From Globomyces pollinis-pini (lineage: Eukaryota; Chytridiomycota; Chytridiomycetes; Rhizophydiales; Globomycetaceae), in contig MU621366.1 in the NCBI GenBank assembly GCA_025399215.1, positions 1 to 22,525 of the forward strand: DNA of 22,525 bases, written 5' to 3'. Positions within the stretch are counted from its first letter, which is position 1, and the number at the start of each line of letters is the position of its first letter. The notes under the pieces are model-generated. The model made no database searches and had not been told where the DNA came from. It saw only the letters and a list, made by a program, of their open reading frames with translations. Below, in pieces: positions 9,001 through 17,919 of this stretch. Made by a program: the position numbers and the translations under genes.

Positions 9001-10591
9001 CGTTGTATCAAGTCGAATCTTCTTTTTCAATATGGTCATCACCATTAATGCTGCAAGGAGTACTTTTAAAGGAATAATCGAACGAATCTTTAGATTACCA
9101 ATGAGCTTTTTTGATACAACACCCTCTGGTATTTATGCATTTTTTTTAAATTATAGGACGAGTTCTAAATCGACTCGGATCTGACCAAAAATCGGTTGAT
9201 TCAACAATACCATCCAACGTTAGTGGAATGCTGAATTGTATTGTATCTTTAATGGTTATTGCAGCAACTTCTTTCTTTGCAGTGCCATGGCTAGTGTTTG
9301 TATTGTTTCCGCTTTCTCTGGTCTTTTATTACATACAAAAAATGTACCTTACTGTATCTCGAGAAGTCAGTAGAATTAATGCCACAAAAACGTCACCAGT
9401 TTACTCTCACTTTTCTGAATCGTTGGAGGGTTTAAAATGTATACGAGCTTTTGGGAATACTAATAGTTTTCTCGATAAAGCCGAGACTACTTTGGATGAA
9501 AATGGAAGAGCATTCTATACTAGCATATCAACTAATCGATGGCTCAGTTTGAATTTACAAGTTATATCTGGAATATTATTGGGATCTATTGTGATTCTTA
9601 CAATCATTACCCCAAATTCAAATGCTGTTGCAACTGGAGTTGCAATCTCATATTCATTGAATTTGGTCAACTATATGAGGTTTCATTAATTTCTTTTACT
9701 AATCCTTAGTATGGTATTGCGACTCTATAGCGCTCTCGAAAATTCCATTGTAAGTGTAGAGCGCATAAAGGTATTCTCAATTTTGACTGAACCTAGGAAT
9801 ATTCCGAGCTTCCCATGGAAGCCGATGATACTTCAAAAGAAAAGTTAGATCCCAATTGGCCTACAAAAGGGGATATTGTTTTTAATGACTTTGAAACAAC
9901 ATACCGTGAAGGATTAGAGCCTGTTTTAAAGGATTTGAGTTTAAACATCAACGGAGGAGATAAAATAGCCATTGTCGGTAGAACTGGCGCTGGGAAATCT
10001 AGTTTAACTTTGGCGTTATTTAGAATCATAGAAGCGACAAAGGGTTCTATTACTATTGATGGAGTTGATATCGCACATATTGGACTCTCTAATTTACGTA
10101 CTCAATTGACTATTCTACCACAAGAACCTATACTGTTTGATGCAAATGTGAGAGAAAATTTAGATCCAATCGGAAAACATTCGGATGCAGAATTATGGAG
10201 GGCACTACAATCAGCACAATTATCTGAACATTTCAAAAATACAGAAAGTCAACTTGATTTTGTGCTGTCCGAATCTTCACTTTCCAGTGGGCAATCTCAA
10301 CTACTCTGTCTCGCACGCGCTATCTTACGTAAAACCAAAGTATTAGTTTTGGACGAAGCTACTGCAAATGTTGATCATCAAACAGATGATTTGGTGCAAA
10401 AGATTATCAGAGAAGAGTTTAGAGATTGTACAGTCTTAACCATTGCACACAGGATTGGAACTGTTATGGATTACGATCGTATTTTAGTATTGGATCAAGG
10501 ATCTTTGGCTGAGTTTGATTCACCTGAAGCTTTACTAAACGATCCTAATTCTATCTTTTACTCTCTTGCAAAAGAAAGTGGTTTAGTTTAA
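6094..10591 (+). CDS. ABC transporter, subfamily C (MRP type, with TMD0), 1434 aa, seven mini-introns
   Basis: Exons: 6094-6126, 6154-6339, 6366-8268, 8299-8885, 8912-9128, 9157-9679, 9710-9770 and 9797-10591. Introns are 27, 26, 30, 26, 28, 30 and 26 nt; all phases join. The N-terminus MVQFCQDQQGWSP...INFTTCFQ is the classic MRP TMD0 start, so this is a long ABCC of the vacuolar Ycf1/MRP1 type. NBD1 has Walker A GQVGAGKTA (about 621-629), LSGGQ (711-715) and LLDDPLSAVD. The Asp after Walker B (736) is the usual non-catalytic ABCC NBD1 residue. NBD2 has GRTGAGKSS (1231 on), LSSGQ (1332-1336), VLVLDE (catalytic Glu 1357) and His 1388. The linker reads VERIKEYSELP, typical of the family. Expected role: ATP-driven export or vacuolar sequestration of conjugated anions and xenobiotics. 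Convergent with the ABCB gene. Confidence 0.93.
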
Positions 10592-10600
10592 AGATTGTGA

Positions 10601-10606
10601 AATAAA
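10601..10606 (+). promoter_or_regulatory. AATAAA poly(A) signal of the first ABCC gene
   Basis: The hexamer starts 10 nt after the TAA stop at 10589-10591, in a 128-bp convergent gap. Confidence 0.55.
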
Positions 10607-10610
10607 TTAT

Positions 10611-10630
10611 CAACATACATACATATGTTG
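10611..10630. terminator. Small hairpin between convergent ABC genes
   Basis: CAACATA and TATGTTG form a perfect 7-bp stem around a 6-nt loop, 5 nt after the AATAAA of the first ABCC gene and midway to the ABCB stop. It may help 3'-end formation for one or both genes, but this is inference from position only. Confidence 0.35.
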
Positions 10631-10715
10631 CTTGATGATATAGTTTTGCTGACCGTTATTTAATAGAAATGAATATAAAATCATTGTATTACTAATTTTA
10701 GACAATTTAAAATGG

Positions 10716-10721
10716 TTTATT
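10716..10721 (-). promoter_or_regulatory. AATAAA poly(A) signal overlapping the ABCB stop codon
   Basis: On the minus strand the gene ends with two adjacent stops TAATAA followed by A. AATAAA therefore starts at the second base of the stop codon at 10722-10720. Confidence 0.55.
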
Positions 10722-13700
10722 AAACAATATTTAGATTTTGTTGAACTGCTAATTCATGATATACTCCACCTTTTTGATACAACTCATAATGAGTACCCTT
10801 TTCAACAACCACACCATCCTTTAGGACAAAAATAATATCAGCATGTTGTATACTTGACAGTCTGTGTGCAATAGCAATTGTAGTTCTACCTTTTGAGGCC
10901 TTATCTAAAGCTTCCTGGACCAACTTTTCAGATTCGGCATCCAACGCAGAAGTAGCTTCGTCCAATAATAAAATTTTCGGATTGCGTATTAATGCTCTAG
11001 CAATCGAAATTCTTTGCTTCTGACCACCAGACATTTGTCCCCCTTTTGGTCCAACTTTCGTGTCATATTTGTCTGGTTGTGATATAATAAAGTCATGAAT
11101 ATTGGCTTCTTTGCAAACTCTTTCAATTTCTTCCTGAGATGGTATGTAGTCTAATCCAAAACAAATATTTTCTTTGATAGACAAGTCGAATAGATTTGGT
11201 TCTTGAGACACAAGACCAATTTGTTTTCTGTATTCTGTTACATTATACAATGAAAGATTCTTCTTATCAATCAATATTTCGCCTCCACTAACATTGTAGA
11301 ACCGCTCCAACAGCCCAATTGAAGTACTTTTACCACATCCACCTATATTTAATGAATTTAAAATTACTAGGTCCCACTAAGGCAGCAAATTGACCTGGTT
11401 TCACTTCAATATTCAAACCACGCAGTACTTTCACTTCAGGCCTGTGTGGATACGTGAATTTTACATCTGCAAATCGTACATGACCTTCTAGTTGTGTTAT
11501 TTTTTCTCCACTTGCTAACGAGGCGGAATCAATCATCGGCTTTCTGTTTAACAACTTTAGAATTGCTTGACCAGCATTTTTAGCCTTGTTCAAATCTGGA
11601 GCATAAGCAAAAATCCGTCCAATTCCATTAGCACCAAAAATAATTGCAACAAAGACTGTAAAGAAAGTCTTGGTAGTGTAACCTTCATAAGCCATCAACC
11701 GACCACCGTAAAGAAAAACAATAAAATTGATCATGAAACTGAAGGCAGTGGCTAGAGCATAAAGTGGTGTGTTCAAAAGAGCACTCTTATAACCGTTCCG
11801 TAATGGTTCCTGAAGATAGGCAGAATATGCTTCAAAGACAGCCTTCTCTCTGGTTAAGGACTGAACAGTTCTTATGGAAGCAACGGCTTCACATGCAACC
11901 TGAGCTGATTTTTGATAATTTTCTTTGCTCTTTTCCGAAAAATACGTCTAAAAAATTAGAAATAACATAACTATACGAAAATATCCATTCGAAACTTATT
12001 TGATAAAATCAAAAAAGGTAATGCTGCAGTTGCAACTGCCGCCAATTTCCAACCAAAGTAAAAAGATACAATTAAACTGGCAACTAAAGTTGTAAGGATT
12101 TGTAGAATGGCCCCAAGAGTAACTCCAGAGACCCCTTGAACTCGTTGAGCATCAGTGGACAAATTTGAAGTCAGAGATCCAGTTGAGTTTCTGTCATCGT
12201 CAAAATAACCAATTTCTTGATTTAATATTGCCCTAAACATCGACTTTCGGAGCCTTTCGGTTAAGTATTCTGAAGCTAGTCCAAACAATCCATTTTGCAA
12301 AAATGTGAATATAAAATATCCACAAGCCAATATAACAAAAAAGACACACCATTTCTTGGCCTCATTCTCTAATTGACTTCCCCGAGTTGAAAAAGCGTCA
12401 ATAATATTGGCAAAAACCAAAGCATAAATTGGAAATACTAAACCCAAGATCATGGATGAAATTAATGCAGGGATTGTAAACTTTAACTCAGGAGAATTGA
12501 TTTTGAGTATTTCATAGACTATGCTCCTCGTGCTCAGCTGTGCTACTCCTCCCGTCTCTACATCAATCGGCCCACTGCCTTTGGTATCTGTAACATCCAA
12601 GTGCTCTGTGGAGTTAAGTATTGGTATAGCATCCGGGTCTACTTCTGCCACTGGTGTTGATGGCTTGCGTTCGTTATGCAATTGCTGAGCTTCAACCAAA
12701 TTCGCATAAAGCCCACCTTTCGTTAGTAATTCTGCATGGGTCCCCTTTTCAATAATCTGACCATGAACCATGGTAACGATACAATCAGCGTCGCGAATAG
12801 TGCTAAGACGATGGGCAATTGTGATGGTGGTTCTTGACTTCGAAACTCTATCCAGTGCTTCTTGTACTAGTCTTTCTGAAGCTGTGTCTAGAGCAGAAGT
12901 TGCCTCATCTAAAGTTAGAAACCATCCGAATACCTAATAATAGGATTTTCGGATCTTTTATGATAGCTCTTGCGATTGCAATTCTTTGCTTCTGACCACC
13001 AGATAAAAGCATTCCTCTTTCACCAACCTGAGTAGTGTATTGATTCGGTAATTTCATGATGAAATCATTTGCATTTGCTTGTACGCAGGCATCAATTACT
13101 AACTTCATCTTTTCTTCTTCAGGTGCATTTTCAAATTCAGAGCCTACTAGTCCATTCGCAACGTTTTCCGCCACCGTGCCTTCAAACAAAATTGGTTCTT
13201 GAGAAACTAACCCAATTGCCTGTCGTAAGCTATTGATGTTTAAAGATTTTATAGGCTTTCCATCAATCTCTATACTTCCTGAGTTTGTATCATAGAATCG
13301 CTCCAATAACTGAACGATAGTACTTTTACCACTACCAGATTGTCCCACCAATGCTACCGTAGTTCCAGGCTGTATTACTAGACTCACATTATCCAAGACT
13401 TTCACTCCAGGCCTTGAAGGATATGTAAACTAACGTTTAGAAACAAAAAATCTTCATACATTAACATTTTTTAATTCAACTTTTCCAGAAAAAGCTTTAC
13501 GATCAACCACTTCACCTTCTTGAGAGCTTGAATCGATTGGTGATACCCTATCAATAGCTTGAAAGATCTTAGTTCCCGCACCAATCCCAAACGCAAAAGC
13601 CTGTAAATCTGGTGCTAGTTGCCCTAACGCAAATGCTCCAATCAAAACTGCAAAGAAAACGTTGACCACCGAACCTAGAGATTAGAATTTCGTTAAAACC

Positions 13701-14723
13701 TGTGTCAATTTCATTGTTCTGCAAAAGAATATGTCCATACCAAAAAGCCAATGCATATGCATTATAAATGAAGAAAAAAAGAGAACCAAGTCCGATACCG
13801 GTTGTAAATGATTTTTTAATGCCTTCAACTCTGGCACTAGCTAAACTGTTGTTATAATAACTTGACATTTTTGCTTGGGCATTCATGGAAGTGACAGTTC
13901 TAATTGCCGAAATGCTCTCTTCAGCAACATTACCAGCTGCAGAGTATAAGTTTAAAATTCTTGTTTGAAATCGTCCAGATACAATATTCATAACAAAACC
14001 ACTGGCAGCAATTAGCGGAACCACGGACATTAAAACTCTAATATATGAGATACAAGAATTCATACGCTGTCATTTTCCAACTCTTTGTAAACGCAATTAT
14101 AAAGCCAACAATGAAGGTTGAAATGGAGGACACTGCCATTGGTAATTTTTCACCAATAGCATCTTGAATTAACAAAGTGTCACTTGTAATTCTCGTTGCA
14201 ACTTCACCTGGCCCAACATTGTCAAACCATGAGATATCTTGACGCATGACAGCTTTCAAATACTCTCTTCTAATTCGATAACATGAAGACTCACTACAGT
14301 ATACAAAAACAGCCATATAAGCATAAGTAGTGATAAAAGTGATAACTTAACATGTTAATGTGTTTAACTTACTTCCAAGATAAACAAAGTAGACGCTTGT
14401 ATTAGCTGTTACTCTAGCCAATTCATCAGCGGATATCAGAGCTCCTACGAATGGTTGCGCTTGCCATAATGCAAATTGGTTAACGAGATCACCAAAAACC
14501 AAACTACATATTAACCATTAAATATTCAAGATCATACGTTGAAGCTGGAAATGAAGCACCGGCAAGAGAACTCAGTAATAGAGCTATAAACATAAACACT
14601 CTTTCTGTTGGAGTGGCAAATCTAAAGAGAGTCTTGGCATTTAACAATGATATTTGTTACCCAATAAGAAATTGGCTTTACATCCGCATTTTTTGTTGAT
14701 TTCAGTACTACAGTATTTGACAT
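10720..14723 (-). CDS. ABC transporter, subfamily B (MDR / leptomycin-resistance type), full size, 1250 aa, nine mini-introns
   Basis: Exons on the minus strand: 14723-14661, 14632-14538, 14503-14373, 14345-14066, 14037-13700, 13674-13460, 13429-12934, 12908-11977, 11947-11368 and 11342-10720. Introns are 28, 34, 27, 28, 25, 30, 25, 29 and 25 nt. All junctions restore conserved ABCB text, for example [34 protein letters not shown] and [20 protein letters not shown]. Layout is TMD1-NBD1-TMD2-NBD2. NBD1: GQSGSGKST (403 on), LSGGQ (516-520), [11 protein letters not shown] (Glu 541). NBD2: GPSGCGKST (Lys 1048; intron inside the Walker A), MSGGQ (1147-1151), Glu 1172, His 1203. Both ATP sites look catalytically complete, as in fungal Pmd1-like multidrug exporters. 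[16 protein letters not shown] in TMD1 is typical. Expected at the plasma membrane exporting hydrophobic drugs or peptides. Two acceptors are AAG rather than TAG. Confidence 0.94.
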
Positions 14724-15570
14724 GGTTCTAAAATAAATGGCAAACAAATTTCATTTAAGGAGAAGGGTGTTTATATTCCGGCCGAATAAATCGGTCCGAT
14801 TATGAGTCATTGAGCTGTGAATACAACACTAATTATCATAGTAAGTTGAAATTCAAGCGTGATTGCTTCTTTACCATAGATCTTCAAATGTCTTTCAGAT
14901 ATTTAAGCTTTTGTGTGGTTCAACTTATCCAAATCCATTACACAAAGGTGGAAAATTGTGTCATACAAAGACGATCAGGTATCTTTATTGATTTTCTAAC
15001 ACAATCTCCATACTAGTCAAAGCGTTACATTTGAGAACCATGCTTGATCTTGAACGCTTGTGGTTTAAGTAAAAAGTGGTGATTCTTGCTGGCTCTTTTG
15101 ATCAGTATGTAATGACTTCTTAGTTTCTCACAGATTATTAATCAAAAGACTTGTATCTAGAATCATATACAATATAAAAGAGAGTGAAAAAGGATACTAT
15201 TACATAAATTCAGTACCACAGTAGCTGTATACTGCAGATGTAATACGACACTGTTAATTCAGCAACATCAAAAAGATATCAGGATTGACTGTTTTCAAGT
15301 ACCTACATTCCCATATGTTACATAAGTATTCTACCATTCACCCTTTTTTCAATTTTTAAATACACGACACCCAATACACTACGATTGGTTCAGTGATAAG
15401 TTAAAGACGAACAGGAAACCAAGAATTCAATCTGAAGTGGATTGTTATCGGAAAATTATTCATCAGTTTTAGAAGATCCCGAATCAGTGCACGCTGGTGA
15501 AGGATCACAAGAATGGTGAGGGCTTGCATCGATTCATAATGCGTTCCATTTTTCCTTATTAAAGATAGTA
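14724..15570. other. Divergent intergenic region between the ABCB gene and the PPxY membrane protein gene
   Basis: 847 bp of AT-rich DNA upstream of both genes. I find no convincing coding region; a plus-strand frame at 14810-15016 has no domain, no repeat and no neighbour logic. It contains the CGG palindrome pair at 14778-14799. An additional small 5' exon of the downstream gene around 15490-15515 cannot be excluded. Confidence 0.55.
14778..14799. promoter_or_regulatory. Paired CGG palindromes upstream of the ABCB gene
   Basis: CCGGCCG (14778-14784) and the perfect odd palindrome TCGGTCCGA (14791-14799) lie about 55-76 bp upstream of the ABCB ATG, in otherwise AT-rich DNA. Inverted CGG triplets are the half-sites of fungal Zn2Cys6 regulators, which commonly control drug-efflux genes. 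Assignment is inference; the exact spacing does not match a named site I can recall. Confidence 0.35.
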
Positions 15571-16775
15571 ATGCTGCTGCATACTATTGAGGGAGAGGAA
15601 GGAAGGTTAACTGATATTACATTTCGTGGAAGGTATAACCAAGTCTTGTCAGAATATGTATCCTTTGTTTTAATTCATTCTTTACCTTTTAGATATCTGT
15701 AGACAAATACAATGCTTTGGTTGACGAATTAAACGCCGAATTTCCTAAAGATTATAGTTTCGTAATCAAATATTACTCTGTTCTGGGATCTGCTGTTATT
15801 ATGTTCATAGGACTCTTTATTGCATTATATATGTTCAAATCATTCATCACCATTTTCTTGGTCTACCCATTGTATTTTTCACTGGGATTTGCTCTCAATT
15901 GGTGTAGTTTACGACAGAAACAAGCAGTAATATTTATTCAATTCTTATTATAGTTAAAACACAGATTCTCAAATTTTGCTGATAAATATTCAGAATCTTA
16001 TTCCGATAATGTCCTTACTTTCGCTGGTAGACATACAGACTTTAAATATACCCAAACCCGTTGGGTAAAAGAAAGATTGGATTCTAACCATTAGTTTTTT
16101 GAATTTCACATTCCATCCAATGAAAGTATCATTTATTCGGAGCGTGTGAACCATGTTGTAGATATAGACCCATTGCCAGAGTATGAACATCCACCGGAAT
16201 ATATCTCAGAAGACACTGAAATGGGAGAAAGAGATGCAGCTGAAGAAGCAGCTCCAGAGGTTCTTTTAGAGAGTGTGTCTGAATCTGTTAATGTGATGGT
16301 GGGATCTGAAGAGGTTGACATTCCCTTTTCTGACAATCCGCCAAATTATGATGATAATGACACTTCGATTAGAATCCCCGATGAAGTCGAAGATATCAAT
16401 GCATCCAATCAAGCTGAGGGTAGAGAAACGCCCAACCAAGTTGAAGATAACGAGGCATCCAATCAAGCTGAAAGTAGAGAAGCACCACCTCAAATTGAAG
16501 ATAACGAGGCATCTAATCAAGCTGAAAGTAGAGAAGCACCACCTCAAATTGAAGATAACGATACATCCAATCAAGCTGAAGGTAGAGAAGCACCACCTCA
16601 AATTGAAGATAACGAGACGTCCAATCAAGTTGAAGATAGAGAAACACCCAACCAAGTTGAAGATAACGAGTTATCCAAAGAAGGTGAAGATAATGAGAGT
16701 GCAGCTAGAATCCCTTTAGATGATCATGTTGCTACTGACACTTCAGTTAGAATAGTAGACCAGACACATTTATAG
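15571..16775 (+). CDS. Predicted two-helix membrane protein with PPxY motifs and acidic tandem repeats, 370 aa
   Basis: Exons: 15571-15657, 15693-15926, 15954-16064 and 16095-16775, with introns of 35, 27 and 30 nt. The start is the first in-frame ATG of the open exon; a further 5' exon is possible. Two adjacent hydrophobic segments (about 57-77 and 80-98) form a hairpin or two-pass anchor, followed by a soluble region ending in RWFFEFHIPSNESIIYSERV. Then come LPEY (171-174), PPEY (177-180) and PPNY (226-229), the ligands of WW domains. Residues 243-332 are five 18-residue acidic repeats of the type EDNEASNQAESREAPPQI. The tail is acidic and disordered. PPxY-bearing membrane proteins often act as adaptors that recruit Rsp5/NEDD4 ubiquitin ligases to membrane transporters, which would fit a location among ABC transporter genes, but that role is inference. 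I do not recognise the family. Confidence 0.75.
16389..16658 (+). repeat. Five 54-bp tandem repeats coding 18-residue acidic units
   Basis: Units at 16389-16442, 16443-16496, 16497-16550, 16551-16604 and 16605-16658, followed by a degenerate partial unit. Units 2 and 3 differ by a single base (C/T in a serine codon). Units 1 and 5 share the variant ending ...TPNQV while units 2-4 end ...APPQI. All are multiples of three and keep frame. Confidence 0.92.
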
Positions 16776-16795
16776 TCAAAGCTCTAATTGTTGGC

Positions 16796-16801
16796 AATAA
16801 A
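16796..16801 (+). promoter_or_regulatory. AATAAA poly(A) signal of the PPxY protein gene
   Basis: The hexamer lies 20 nt past the TAG stop at 16773-16775 in the 247-bp gap to the next gene. Confidence 0.5.
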
Positions 16802-17022
16802 CTGTATCATAGATAGACACTATATTTTCTCATAGAATTATGTTCACAGTCTATATAATTGTGACTTAAAATATCAGAAGAGTTAGATATCATAATATCT
16901 CTAGTTGATATTATCAATTTTTACTTCATGGATGACGACAATTAAACGTAATACTATTTTCCAATTTAATCAATGAAGTTCAATTCACGTCATTGCAAAC
17001 TTAACTTCCATTATTCAACAAA

Positions 17023-17721
17023 ATGAGACCTGGTGGGAAGATGTTGAATGAGGGGTGTAAGAGAAGTGAAGAATCCAGTGAAATCTGGAACTATGCTCCA
17101 GTAAGACACGTATAAATTAACTATTTAGCCAACTTTTGATACAACTTTTAGAACATCATTTACTGACAAAACATCTGGTTTTAAAAATAGACAGAAACCA
17201 GCTTTAAAAGGAGTAGATCATATCTGGGCATTAGGTTTTGAAGATACTCATCTATTATATCGTAGAAAAAAGTTATTGGCACCACTATCAGTCATACCCC
17301 AAAAAGAAGTCGATGGGTAAGTTATATATGCTACCTAATAATCTAGGTAATTTACTTAATTTAATTATAAAGTCAACCACTTTCGTCTACCCATCAACGT
17401 GATTATGTATTAGAATCATATCAACGACCAATCAATTCTTTAAAACAACAAGGCCGTATTGCAGGAGTCAAGACGTACCATGACAAATATGGAGTTACCT
17501 ATTCTTCCGAACATTTATCCAACGTGTACAAAGCTCATCATAAACCAATCCGACGTGAACATTCCATCTTTTTAAAACGACAAGAACAATATAAAAGATT
17601 TAACGTGCAACATTTCACAGATGATATTCTACCCCCATTAGAAGGAATGGTTGCTCATGATCAACAATTAACATCTCAAAAAGTTGTAGCAGGACTAACG
17701 ATCCCACTAACAGGCATTTGA
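17023..17721 (+). CDS. Unrecognised conserved-looking protein, 204 aa
   Basis: Exons: 17023-17100, 17129-17316 and 17373-17721. The first intron is 28 nt. The second is 56 nt and is a tandem of two mini-intron units. The spliced protein starts MRPGGKMLNEGCKRS and has no signal peptide or membrane helix. It is rich in Lys, Arg, His and Tyr, with aromatic motifs such as EIWNYAPPTFDTTFRTSF, DHIWALGFEDTHLLYRRKK and KTYHDKYGVTYSSEH, and ends GLTIPLTGI. I do not recognise the family. Short basic proteins rich in Tyr, His and Pro of this style occur among microtubule-associated or axonemal proteins, but no defining motif supports that here. The continuous frame across exon junctions, matching splice signals and a downstream AATAAA make it a credible gene. 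Confidence 0.7.
17317..17372 (+). other. Tandem intron: two back-to-back GT...AG mini-introns (30+26 nt) with no exon between
   Basis: The first unit 17317-17346 has donor GTAAGT, a CTAATA-like branch point and ends CTAG. The second unit 17347-17372 starts directly with GTAATT, has a CTTAAT-like branch point and ends AAAG. Removing both restores the frame (Gly-Gln-Pro-Leu); removing either alone leaves the in-frame stop GGG TAA. Confidence 0.65.
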
Positions 17722-17766
17722 AAGACTGACAATTTACTAGATCTTTAGTTTTTGTTTGAACGAATT

Positions 17767-17772
17767 AATAAA
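17767..17772 (+). promoter_or_regulatory. AATAAA poly(A) signal of the 204-aa protein gene
   Basis: The hexamer lies 45 nt past the TGA stop at 17719-17721, within the 198-bp gap to the second ABCC gene. Confidence 0.45.
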
Positions 17773-17919
17773 ATGAGACACAATTGATTCATTTTCGTTA
17801 CCAAGTGATTGATTGATTTACTATGGTTCGTATTTTAAACTATTTTCCACTGAACGATGGTGATGAAAAGGAAAATCAAAAACTCATTTATTTGATTAAA
17901 ACAACACTAACTTTCCTTA

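Noticed and set aside
9793..10029. Antisense frame over the NBD2 start of the first ABCC gene
   Set aside because: Shadow of the Walker A region; no independent support.
14810..15016. Plus-strand 68-codon frame between ABCB and the PPxY gene
   Set aside because: No domain, no splice-linked neighbours, and it overlaps likely promoter DNA.
16266..16719. Long frames on the minus strand and in another plus frame across the repeats
   Set aside because: Produced by a 54-bp repeat lacking stops in those frames. The acidic frame joins upstream exons by good splice sites and is the real one.
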